64,000 bases of DNA from Achromobacter sp. UMC71 (GTDB lineage Bacteria > Pseudomonadota > Gammaproteobacteria > Burkholderiales > Burkholderiaceae_B), in contig NZ_LZZT01000040.1 in assembly GCF_014170305.1 (NCBI RefSeq), positions 1 through 64,000 on the forward strand, in the 5' to 3' direction. Position 1 is the stretch's first letter. Each line of letters opens with the position of its first letter. Positions 55,051-62,810 of the stretch are shown here, piece by piece. Both the position numbers and the translations under genes were made by a program. The notes beneath the pieces are model-generated. The model made no database searches. It saw only the letters and a program-made list of their open reading frames with translations, and had not been told where the DNA came from.

Positions 55051-55941
55051 CTAGTGCGGCCAGCCGAAAAATCCGGCAACCTCGCGCAACAGCGCGTCGG
55101 GGGTCTCTTCGGCCAGGTAATGGGCGCCCGGCAAGGCGCCGCCCGAGACCTCGTCCGCCACCGCGCGCCACAGCCCCAGCACGTCGAAATTGCGGCCCAC
55201 CGCGCCGCGTTCGCCCCACAACACCCGCAGCGGCATGCGCAGGCGTTCGCCCGCCTCGCGCCCCTGGCGGTCGTGCTCCAGGTCCAGCGTGGCGGACGCG
55301 CGGTAGTCTTCGCAGATGCCGGTGGCCCAGCCCGGCAGCCGGGCCGTGCGCTCGTACTCGGCCATGGCCTCGGCCGAAAAGTGCGCCAACCCGCCAGGGC
55401 GTCCGCCCATGACCGACCGCAGATAGAAGACCGGGTCGCGTTCGATCATGGTCTCGGGCATGGGCGCCGGCTGGATCAGCCAGAACCAGTGGTAGTAGGC
55501 CTGCGCGAACGCCCGGGTGGTGTTCTCGTACATGTCGAGCGTGGGCGCGATATCCAGCAGCATCATGCGCCCGACCGCCGCGGCATGGTCCAGCCCCAGG
55601 CGGTGGGCGACGCGGGCGCCGCGGTCGTGCGCCAGCACGTCAAAGCGCTCATGCCCGAGCGTGCGCATCAGCGCCGCCATGTCGGCGGCCATCTCGCGCT
55701 TGGAGTGGGCGGCGTGATCCGTCGAGGCGGGCGGCTTGTCGCTGTCGCCATAGCCGCGCAGGTCGGCCGCCACGCAGGTGTGATGGCGGGTCAGCTCGGG
55801 CCAGACCTTGTGCCAGATGGCGTGGGTCTGCGGATGGCCATGAAGCAGCAGCAGCGGCGGCCCGGCGCCGTCCAAGCGGGCGGCGATCCGGATGCCGTTG
55901 ACCTCGTGGCGTTGCACGGGAAGATCGAAGAATGCGGTCAT
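55051..55941 (-). CDS. Alpha/beta hydrolase of the haloacetate dehalogenase type
   Basis: This 296-residue hydrolase carries HGHPQTHAIWHKV, ADLRGYGDSDKP, the nucleophile motif AHDRGARVAHRL (Asp instead of Ser), YYHWFWLIQPAPMPETMI and a C-terminal GAHYLAEETPD with the catalytic His. An Asp nucleophile next to Arg, together with the WFWLIQP segment, is characteristic of fluoroacetate/haloacetate dehalogenases and related ester or epoxide hydrolases. It is the last gene of an operon with LeuC/LeuD paralogs and a Bug receptor. The true substrate is unknown. Confidence 0.82.
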   Translation of the reverse strand: MTAFFDLPVQRHEVNGIRIAARLDGAGPPLLLLHGHPQTHAIWHKVWPELTRHHTCVAADLRGYGDSDKPPASTDHAAHSKREMAADMAALMRTLGHERFDVLAHDRGARVAHRLGLDHAAAVGRMMLLDIAPTLDMYENTTRAFAQAYYHWFWLIQPAPMPETMIERDPVFYLRSVMGGRPGGLAHFSAEAMAEYERTARLPGWATGICEDYRASATLDLEHDRQGREAGERLRMPLRVLWGERGAVGRNFDVLGLWRAVADEVSGGALPGAHYLAEETPDALLREVAGFFGWPH

Positions 55942-55956
55942 TGCGGTCTGCGCCTC

Positions 55957-56607
55957 TCAGTTGTCCAGCCGGTCGCGCACACGGCGCGCCACGTCTTTCA
56001 TCCACGGATGCCGAGCCCAGTGGCCGGCCTCGAAGTGTTCCACATCCGCCAGTTGCTGCAACGACGCGCCGACCATGTCCTGCCCTTGCGAGAACATGCG
56101 GCGGTGGCGCGCCGGCAGGTCGAACGTGGCCGTCCAGCCGTCGGCCGCGCGCACCGTGCCGGCCAGCGCGTCGATCTCGACGTGGTTGCTGGCCATATTG
56201 GACACCGGCGCGGACACCCGCGCCAGCAGCGCGTCGACCTCGGCGGGCGGCAGGCTCACCAGCAGCAAGCCGTTGTTCAGGGCGTTGAAGTAGAAGATTT
56301 CGCCGAAGCTGGCGGCGACCACGGCGCGAATGCCGAACTGCATCAGGCCCCACACCGCGTGTTCGCGGCTGGAACCGCAGCCGAAGTTCGGTCCGGCCAC
56401 CAGGATCGAGGCGCCCGCATAGGCAGGCTGGTTCAGCACGAAATCCGGCCGTGGCGCGCCGTCGGCGTCAAAGCGCAGGTCGTACAGCAGGCCGCGATCC
56501 AGGCCCGCCTTGTCGATGATGCGCAGGAACTGCTTGGGCATGATCTGGTCGGTGTCCAGATTGGAATACGGCAAGGGCGCGGCAACGCCCTGGATGGTCT
56601 GGTTCAT
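55957..56607 (-). CDS. LeuD-like isomerase/dehydratase small subunit
   Basis: This 216-residue swivel-domain protein has ALPYSNLDTDQIMPKQFLRI, PDFVLNQPAYAGASILVAGP and NFGCGSSREHAVWGLMQFGI, the substrate-binding segments of the 3-isopropylmalate dehydratase small subunit. Its ATG overlaps the LeuC-like stop by 4 bp. It is the size of LeuD. Because no leuA or leuB is nearby and the operon holds a Bug receptor and a hydrolase, it may serve a catabolic hydro-lyase and not leucine synthesis; homologs include 2,3-dimethylmalate and citraconate-type dehydratases. Confidence 0.9.
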   Translation of the reverse strand: MNQTIQGVAAPLPYSNLDTDQIMPKQFLRIIDKAGLDRGLLYDLRFDADGAPRPDFVLNQPAYAGASILVAGPNFGCGSSREHAVWGLMQFGIRAVVAASFGEIFYFNALNNGLLLVSLPPAEVDALLARVSAPVSNMASNHVEIDALAGTVRAADGWTATFDLPARHRRMFSQGQDMVGASLQQLADVEHFEAGHWARHPWMKDVARRVRDRLDN

Positions 56608-58025
56608 CGTGTTTGCTCCAGGTCGCGCACGTCGACGATGCGGCCGGCCAGCGCGGCGGCAGCGGCCATGGCCGGGCTCATCAAGTGGGTGCGCCCCGCC
56701 CTGCCCTGGCGGCCTTCAAAGTTGCGGTTGGTGGTGGAGGCGCAGCGTTCGCCAGGACGCAGCACGTCGTCGTTCATGGCCAGGCACATCGAACAGCCCG
56801 GCTGGCGCCATTCAAAGCCGGCGGCGATCAACGCGGCGGCCACGCCCTCGGCTTCAGCCTGGGCGCGCACGGCCCCCGAGCCCGGCACCACCATGGCCCG
56901 CACGCCAGCCGCGACCTGGCGGCCGCGCACCACGTCGGCCACCACGCGCAGGTCTTCGATGCGGCCGTTGGTGCAGGACCCGATGAACACCCGGTCGATC
57001 GGCACGCCGGCGATCGGCGCGCCGGGTTGCAGGCCGATGTACTCCACGGCCTTTTCCAGCGCCAGGCGCGCCAGCGCGTCGGGCTCGGTCCGCGGGTCTG
57101 GCACGGTGCCGGTGACCGGCATCGCCTGGTCGGGGCTGGTGCCCCAGGTGACGAACGGCGCGATCTGGGTGGCGTCGAACCCGTGCTCGACGTCGAAGAC
57201 AGCGTCCGCGTCGCTATGCAGCGTGGCCCAGTAGGCCCGCGCCTGCGCCCGTTCCGCGCCATGCAGCTGGGGCGCATGCGCGGCCACGTAGGCATCGGTG
57301 GTGGCGTCCGGTGCGATCAACGCGGCGCGGGCGCCGGCTTCCACGGTCATGTTGCACAGGGTCATGCGCGCTTCGGCCGACAGGCCGGCGATGGCGCTGC
57401 CGCAGAATTCCACCGCATGGCCGCGCGCGCCCTGGGCGCCAATGCGATGCACCACATAAATCACCAGGTCCTTGGCGGACACGCCGGCGGGCAACTGGCC
57501 GTCGACACGGATGCGCATGTTGCGCGCCACCCGGTACACCAGCGTCTGGGTCGCCAGGATATGCTCGACTTCCGACGTGCCGATGCCAAAGCCCAGCGCG
57601 CCCAGCGCGCCGTAGGTCGTGGTGTGGCTGTCGCCGCACAGCACCACCATGCCGGGCAGGATCATGCCGTGTTCGGGCGCGATGACGTGCTCGATGCCTT
57701 GCAAGGGGTCGGTGGTGTCGAACAGCGCGATGTCCTGCTCGTCGCAATTGCGCTTCAGGTTGCGCGCCTGGCGCGCCGAGGCGTCATCCGGAATGACGCG
57801 CAGCGCGGCGGGCACCGGATGCGTCGGGATGATGTGGTCCACCACCGCCATCTGCTGCCCCGGCCGCAGCACTTGGCGGCCTCGCGCGGCCAGGCCGCTG
57901 AAGGCCTGCGGACTGGTGTATTCATTCATGATGTGCAGATCCACGTACAGCAGGATGTGCTCGTCGTCGATGCGGGCCACTTCGTGGCTGGCCACCAGTT
58001 TGTCGTATAGCGTCATGCCGGGCAT
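56604..58025 (-). CDS. LeuC-like isomerase/dehydratase large subunit
   Basis: This 473-residue aconitase-superfamily protein has MTLYDKLVASHEV, VVDHIIPTHP, GDSHTTTYGALGALGFGIGT and the Fe-S cysteines in FIGSCTNGRIEDLR and PGCSMCLAMNDD. It forms the 4Fe-4S catalytic half of a LeuC/LeuD enzyme. ATG 58025 follows AAGGAAG by 8 bp. The gene follows a Bug receptor and precedes the LeuD-like gene, with a divergent LysR gene beyond. Context suggests breakdown of an imported branched hydroxy- or unsaturated dicarboxylate; leucine synthesis remains possible. Confidence 0.9.
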   Translation of the reverse strand: MPGMTLYDKLVASHEVARIDDEHILLYVDLHIMNEYTSPQAFSGLAARGRQVLRPGQQMAVVDHIIPTHPVPAALRVIPDDASARQARNLKRNCDEQDIALFDTTDPLQGIEHVIAPEHGMILPGMVVLCGDSHTTTYGALGALGFGIGTSEVEHILATQTLVYRVARNMRIRVDGQLPAGVSAKDLVIYVVHRIGAQGARGHAVEFCGSAIAGLSAEARMTLCNMTVEAGARAALIAPDATTDAYVAAHAPQLHGAERAQARAYWATLHSDADAVFDVEHGFDATQIAPFVTWGTSPDQAMPVTGTVPDPRTEPDALARLALEKAVEYIGLQPGAPIAGVPIDRVFIGSCTNGRIEDLRVVADVVRGRQVAAGVRAMVVPGSGAVRAQAEAEGVAAALIAAGFEWRQPGCSMCLAMNDDVLRPGERCASTTNRNFEGRQGRAGRTHLMSPAMAAAAALAGRIVDVRDLEQTR

Positions 58026-58086
58026 GTCGATGCTTCCTTGCGAAAAAGCGCGCCCGCGCGGGGCGCGATGAAACCTTTGCCGGACG

Positions 58087-59079
58087 TCAGTTGTTGGCCT
58101 CGATGCCGGCGTCCTTGACGATGCCGGCCCAGCGCGTGATTTCGCCGGCGACCATGGCGTCGGTCTGGGCCGGGGTGGAAATCAGCGGTTCGAAGCCTTC
58201 GCGGCCCATGCGTTCGGCCAGCGCGGGCGATTGCAACGCCTGGGCCAGCTTGGCGTTGAGCGTGTCCACCGCGGCCTGCGGCGTGCCGGCGGGCGCGCTG
58301 ATCACGAACCAGGTGTTGAAGGCGTAGCCGGGCAGGCCGGACTCGGCGATGGTGGGCACGTCCGGCAACAGCGGCGAACGCGTGGTGCCAGTGACGCCCA
58401 ACGCCTTGAGCTTTTTGCCATCAACCTGCGGCTTGGCCGCCGACAGCACCGGAAAACTCATCTGCACCTGGCCGCTGATGGTGTCCACCATGGCCGGGCC
58501 GCCGCCCTTGTAGGGCACGTGCAGGATCTGCGTGCCCGAGACCGACTTGAACAATTCCGCGGCCATGTGGAAGGTGCTGCCGGTGCCGGCCGAACCGAAG
58601 CTCAGTTCGTTGGCGGGACGTGCGCGGATGTACTCCAGCAGCGCCTTCACGTTGTCCACCGGCAGCGACGGCGTCACGGTCAGCACGTGCTGTGAAGTGC
58701 CGACGGTACCCACCGAGCGCAGGTCGCGCGCGGTGTCGAACGGCATGGTCTTGAACAGCGCCGGGTTGATCGCCAGCGACATCGTGTTGATGGCCAGCGT
58801 GTAGCCATTGGGCTCGGCGCGCGCCACGGCGGCCATGCCGATGTTGCCGGACGCGCCGGCGCGGTTTTCCACGATCACGCTCTGGCCCAGGGCCTTGCCC
58901 CAGGCGTCGGAGATCAGCCGGGCGGCAATGTCCACGCTGCCGCCCGGCGCGAACGGCACCACCAGGGTGATGGGGCGCTGGGGAAACGCGTCGGCGGCAA
59001 CGGCCGGCGCCAGCCAACAGGCGGACATGGCGGCCATGGCCGCCGCGGCCAGCGTGCGCAATGCGTAAGGGGTCTTCAT
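58087..59079 (-). CDS. Bug/TctC-family periplasmic solute receptor, catabolic operon
   Basis: This 330-residue exported protein has a signal peptide (MAAMSACWLAPAVAA) and the Bug segments FPQRPITLVVPFAPGGSVDI, VIVENRAGASGNIGMAAVAR, AEPNGYTLAINTMS and VPTIAESGLPGY. It should capture the substrate of the downstream LeuC/LeuD-like enzyme. It starts the minus-strand operon, 61 bp before the LeuC-like ATG, and is divergent from a LysR-type regulator that probably controls it. Confidence 0.92.
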   Translation of the reverse strand: MKTPYALRTLAAAAMAAMSACWLAPAVAADAFPQRPITLVVPFAPGGSVDIAARLISDAWGKALGQSVIVENRAGASGNIGMAAVARAEPNGYTLAINTMSLAINPALFKTMPFDTARDLRSVGTVGTSQHVLTVTPSLPVDNVKALLEYIRARPANELSFGSAGTGSTFHMAAELFKSVSGTQILHVPYKGGGPAMVDTISGQVQMSFPVLSAAKPQVDGKKLKALGVTGTTRSPLLPDVPTIAESGLPGYAFNTWFVISAPAGTPQAAVDTLNAKLAQALQSPALAERMGREGFEPLISTPAQTDAMVAGEITRWAGIVKDAGIEANN

Positions 59080-59192
59080 GGGGTGGGTCTCCTCTTGGAT
59101 GGCCGCGTCGGGCGGCTCTGCGTATCGGTGAACCCAGTGTATAGGCCGGTTCTATTCTTATAATTAATGGATAAACTAAATCTTTATTAAAT

Positions 59193-59208
59193 TTTATTTA
59201 TAAATAAA
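59193..59208. promoter_or_regulatory. 16-bp AT palindrome just before the LysR start
   Basis: TTTATTTATAAATAAA is a perfect palindrome ending 3 bp before the LysR ATG, in the 132-bp divergent gap. It occupies the place of a ribosome-binding site, and no Shine-Dalgarno box is visible. It may be an autoregulatory operator or simply promoter-type AT sequence. Confidence 0.4.
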
Positions 59209-59211
59209 TCC

Positions 59212-60135
59212 ATGGATGCGCTGTCGGACCTTGCGTTCTTTTCGCTGCTGGTCAAACACGGCAACCTGTCGGCGGCCGCGCGTGAACTGGGCCTGACGCC
59301 GCCCGCCGTCAGCACGCGCCTGGCCAAGCTGGAGCAGCGGCTGGGTGTCCGCCTGCTGAACCGCAGCACGCGGCGCGTCAGCGTCACGCAGGAAGGCGAG
59401 CTGTACCTGGCCGAGGGCGGCCGCATCCTGGCCGACCTGCAGGCGCTGGAACGTTCCGTGTCCAGCAGCCGCGCGCAGCCCCAGGGCCTGCTGCGCCTGA
59501 ACGCCACGTTCGGCTTTGGCCGCGCTCACGTCGCGCCCGCCGTGTCGGACTTTGCGCGCCAGTACCCCGACGTCGAGGTGCAGTTGCGCCTGACCGACCG
59601 GCCCCTGAACCTGATCGAAGAAGGGTTCGACGTGGCGGTGCGCTTCGGCGACCTGCCCGACGCCCGCCTGACCGCGCGCAAGATCGCCTCCAACCGGCGG
59701 CTGTTGTGCGCGTCGCCGCGCTACCTGGACACCTATGGCGAACCGCGCACGCCGGGCGATCTGCAACGCCACCGCTGCATCGTGGTGCGCGAAAACGACG
59801 TCGCCTACGGCACCTGGCGGCTCGAGGCCGGCCAACGCGCGGAGACGGTGAAAGTGCGCGGCCCGGTCAGCTCCAACGACGGCCAGAGCGCGCTGGAATG
59901 GGCGCTGGACGGCCACGGCATCGTGATGCGGTCCGAATGGGAAACCGCCGCCCACCTGCGCGCCGGACGGCTACGCCTGGTGTTGCCGGAATGGGCCACG
60001 CCGGCGGCGGACATTCATGTGCTGTATCCAGAACGCCTGAACCTGCCGGCCAAGACGTTGGCATTCGTCGATTTCCTGGCGCAGCGCTTTGCCCGGCATT
60101 TGCGCGCGCCGGGCTCGCAGACGGCGGTCTGGTGA
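59212..60135 (+). CDS. LysR-family transcriptional regulator
   Basis: This 307-residue regulator has an N-terminal helix-turn-helix (ALSDLAFFSLLVKHGNLSAA, LTPPAVSTRLAKLEQRLGVR) and a C-terminal periplasmic-binding-like effector domain. It belongs to the GcvA/DmlR-like branch (LLRLNATFGFGRAHVAPAVS, DVAVRFGDLPDARL). It is divergent from the Bug-LeuC-LeuD-hydrolase operon, the standard position for its activator. The inducer is probably the substrate of that pathway. Confidence 0.92.
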   Translation: MDALSDLAFFSLLVKHGNLSAAARELGLTPPAVSTRLAKLEQRLGVRLLNRSTRRVSVTQEGELYLAEGGRILADLQALERSVSSSRAQPQGLLRLNATFGFGRAHVAPAVSDFARQYPDVEVQLRLTDRPLNLIEEGFDVAVRFGDLPDARLTARKIASNRRLLCASPRYLDTYGEPRTPGDLQRHRCIVVRENDVAYGTWRLEAGQRAETVKVRGPVSSNDGQSALEWALDGHGIVMRSEWETAAHLRAGRLRLVLPEWATPAADIHVLYPERLNLPAKTLAFVDFLAQRFARHLRAPGSQTAVW

Positions 60136-60196
60136 CGCGACAAGTCCGGCAGCCGCGCGCCGGGCGGAGGGCAAGGCCGCCTGCCGCGCACGGGCC

Positions 60197-60826
60197 CTAG
60201 ATCTCGTCGATGGCCGTGCTGGCCGGCGTGTCGCCACCGCCGATGGCGTAGCGGTCGCGGGTGGTGACGTAAAAGCTGGCGCCGAAACGGCCCACCGGAA
60301 AATAGTCTTGCAGGCGCACGCGCCAGGTCTCGGTGTCGATCAGGCCGTCGCGCGCGTGCAACCAGCGCACTTGCCCAATGAAGATCTGGCGGCTGGCGGT
60401 TTCCAGGGTTTCATATAGCGTGCATTCGAACGCCACCGGCGCCTGCGCAATGCGCGGCGGCGCCACCCGCTGGCTGGGCGCGGCGTCCAGGCCGGCATGC
60501 GCCAGCTCGCTGACGTCGGACGGCAGGCGGTCGCCGCAGCGATGCATTTTCTCGGCCATGGCTTCGTCGGTCAGGTGCACCACGAATTCGCCGGTGCGCA
60601 CGATGTTGCGCGCCGTGTCCTTCAGGTTGCCATCTTCCAGGCGGTTGATGCTGACCATGACGATGGGCGGATCCTCGCCCAGCATGTTGAACATGCTGAA
60701 GGGCGCGGCGTTGACCACGCCGGTTTCCGACAAGGTGGTGATCAGCGCGATCGGCCGCGGCACGATCAGGCTCGCCATGAGCTTGTAGCGCTGGTATTCG
60801 GTGATTGATTCGAAGTCGATATCCAT
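60197..60826 (-). CDS. Flavin reductase-like (DIM6/NTAB) FMN-binding protein
   Basis: This 209-residue split-barrel protein has LMASLIVPRPIALITTLSET, NAAPFSMFNMLGEDPPIVMV and RTGEFVVHLTDEAMA, as in the flavin reductase-like domain family that binds FMN. The start at ATG 60826 lies one base after the GntR stop, so the two genes are coupled. It may supply reduced flavin to an oxygenase or act as an FMN enzyme itself; no monooxygenase is visible in the window. Confidence 0.87.
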   Translation of the reverse strand: MDIDFESITEYQRYKLMASLIVPRPIALITTLSETGVVNAAPFSMFNMLGEDPPIVMVSINRLEDGNLKDTARNIVRTGEFVVHLTDEAMAEKMHRCGDRLPSDVSELAHAGLDAAPSQRVAPPRIAQAPVAFECTLYETLETASRQIFIGQVRWLHARDGLIDTETWRVRLQDYFPVGRFGASFYVTTRDRYAIGGGDTPASTAIDEI

Positions 60827-60827
60827 G

Positions 60828-61592
60828 TCAGGCCAGTCCCAGCATCTGGGCAAGGGTTTGCGCGGGTTGGGGACGTTCCAGGCTGATGCGCCGTTCGAGG
60901 TCCGCCAGGTGGTTGTCGTTGATCTTCACGGCCTCGGCCACTTGCCCGCGTTCCATCAGGTCCACGATCAGCACGTGTTCGCCATGTTCGCAGGCGGCGT
61001 TGCCGGGCGGCTCGTACAGCGCCACGATGAGCGAGCAGCGCGACACCAGCTCGGCCAGGTAGCCGTGCAGGATGCCATTGCCCGATAGCTCGCCCAGCCG
61101 CACATGAAAGGCGCTGGCCTGCCGCGCCCAGGCCGGTTGCCCGGCGCGGTGCAGCAAGGCGTGCTCGTCGCGCAGCTGCTTGCGCAGCGAGGCGTAGTCG
61201 GCCTTGGTGGCGCGGGCCGCGGCCAGCGGCAGCAAGGCGGCCTCCAGCGCCCGCCGCGCCTGGAAGATCTGGCGCGTGTCTTCGGGCGTGGGTTCGGCCA
61301 CCACGGCGCCGCGATTGTGATGCAGGTCCACCACGTGTTCGTGCGCCAGGCGCTGCAGGGCCTTGCGCGCCACGGAACGCGAGACCCCGAAGATGTCGCA
61401 CAGGGCCGCCTCGGGCAGCTTGGTGCCGGGCGTCAGGCGCTGGCTCATCACGCTTTCGTAGACGGCCTCGCAGATACGGCGTTCCTGGTCGGCATCGGGC
61501 GCGGTGTCGTCGGCCGGGGCCGCGGCAACGACGGCCGGACGGCGCTTGACGGCCGGCGTGGCACGGGGTTTGGCGGGGCTGCGGGTAGGCAT
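60828..61592 (-). CDS. GntR-family regulator with FCD domain
   Basis: This ~254-residue protein has a basic, alanine- and proline-rich N-terminal tail (about residues 1-35), a GntR winged helix (ICEAVYESVMSQRLTPGTKL, LCDIFGVSRSVARKALQRLA, VDLHHNRGAVVAEPT) and a helical FCD ligand domain with metal-binding His candidates (FHVRLGELSGN, DNHLADLERR). It begins near the stop of the deacetylase gene and ends one base before the flavin reductase start. It likely controls the surrounding catabolic genes. Confidence 0.9.
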   Translation of the reverse strand: MPTRSPAKPRATPAVKRRPAVVAAAPADDTAPDADQERRICEAVYESVMSQRLTPGTKLPEAALCDIFGVSRSVARKALQRLAHEHVVDLHHNRGAVVAEPTPEDTRQIFQARRALEAALLPLAAARATKADYASLRKQLRDEHALLHRAGQPAWARQASAFHVRLGELSGNGILHGYLAELVSRCSLIVALYEPPGNAACEHGEHVLIVDLMERGQVAEAVKINDNHLADLERRISLERPQPAQTLAQMLGLA

Positions 61593-61630
61593 GGCGGGAC
61601 TCGGCAGGAAGGTCGCGGGAGGGTCGAGGA

Positions 61631-62581
61631 TCAGCGGGCGCAAGCCAGGCCATCGACATGGCGGCAGATGTCGCCGGGCGTGGCGAACCAGATTTCTCCC
61701 CGGTCGCGCGCGGCGGCCAACGGCGCCAGCGCCCGGCGCAGATGCCGCAGCCGGTAAGGCTGGCCCACGATGTAGGGATGCAGCGCAATGCCCATGACCA
61801 GCGGCTGGCGCTGCGCCTGGGTCCGCATTTCCTCGAACTGGTCAAGAATCATATCGGCAAAGTCGCGGGCGTCCATCTTGCGGCCCATGATCATGGGAAT
61901 GTCGTTCAGTTCCTGCGGATACGGAATGGCCCACAGGTCGCCCGCCCGGGTGCGCATGCGCATGGGCTGGTCGTCGTGGCACCAGTTCAGCGTGTAGCGG
62001 TAGCCGGCTTCGGCCAGCAGGTCCGGCGTGGCGCGGCTTTCGGATATCCAGGGCGACAACCAGCCGGCGGGCGCGCTGCCGGCGTGCTGACCGATGCGGT
62101 CGCGGCAGTGTTCCAGTAGCGCGCGTTCGTCGGGTTCGGACAGGCCGCCCTGGCGGTGAGCGTTGCTGTAGCCGTGCCCGATGAGTTCGTCGCCGCGCGC
62201 CAGGCAGGCGTCGACCAGTTCGGGACAGTGTTCATACAGCGCCGTATTGATCAGCGCGCCGGCGGGCAGGTTCAGTTCGTCGAACAGTTCAAGACAGCGC
62301 CACGCGCCCACCCGGTTGCCGTACTCGCGCCAGGCGTAATTGAGCACGTCGGGGTGCGGCGAAGCGGGCCCCAGCTCTGCGCCCAAGCCCTCGCCAAAGG
62401 CGAAATGCTCGATGTTGAAGCCCAGGTACACGGCCAGCCGCGCCCCGTTCGGCCAGGCGTAGTCCGGCCGCCCGGTGATGGGCTGATACGGAAAACGGCC
62501 ATGGCAGGCCAGCGGCGCCGGGGTCCAGGACGCCGGGGCGTCGCGCCCCGCATTGGTGCTTTGGAGCAAGGATGGATTCAT
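61631..62581 (-). CDS. Polysaccharide-deacetylase-like hydrolase (PuuE type)
   Basis: This 316-residue NodB-like barrel protein has LAVYLGFNIEHFAFGEGLG, ELIGHGYSNAHRQGG, SPWISESRATPDLLAEAGYR and GIALHPYIVGQPYRLRHLRR. This set is typical of the PuuE/allantoinase-like branch, which acts on small cyclic amides or ureides, less on polysaccharides. It heads a minus-strand operon with GntR and flavin reductase-like genes and is divergent from a LivK-type receptor, suggesting uptake and ring opening of a nitrogenous heterocycle. The start at ATG 62581 is chosen by the family's usual beginning. Confidence 0.85.
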   Translation of the reverse strand: MNPSLLQSTNAGRDAPASWTPAPLACHGRFPYQPITGRPDYAWPNGARLAVYLGFNIEHFAFGEGLGAELGPASPHPDVLNYAWREYGNRVGAWRCLELFDELNLPAGALINTALYEHCPELVDACLARGDELIGHGYSNAHRQGGLSEPDERALLEHCRDRIGQHAGSAPAGWLSPWISESRATPDLLAEAGYRYTLNWCHDDQPMRMRTRAGDLWAIPYPQELNDIPMIMGRKMDARDFADMILDQFEEMRTQAQRQPLVMGIALHPYIVGQPYRLRHLRRALAPLAAARDRGEIWFATPGDICRHVDGLACAR

Positions 62582-62738
62582 TTTGGTGCAAATCCTGATG
62601 CGTGATTGTGAACAAAAAACTGGCTGTTTTGGAAACAAAATTTGGATGCCACGCTGACAAACGATCTAGAAAACCGTTCTTTTCCCCTGGAGCAGCGCCT
62701 GGACGCGTGCGGATGAAATCCGGCATTCCGGGTGGCAT

Positions 62739-62786
62739 GGATCTTGCATAACGAACCGGAGCAGCCCTTGAACCCATGCAAGATCC
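62739..62786. promoter_or_regulatory. 11-bp inverted repeat upstream of the LivK-type gene
   Basis: GGATCTTGCAT (62739-62749) and ATGCAAGATCC (62776-62786) are exact complements, 26 bp apart, ending 25 bp before the receptor ATG. They could be two half-sites for the GntR regulator or a long hairpin in the leader. Confidence 0.55.
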
Positions 62787-62810
62787 GTTCCACTTTTCCA
62801 GGAGTGCCCG

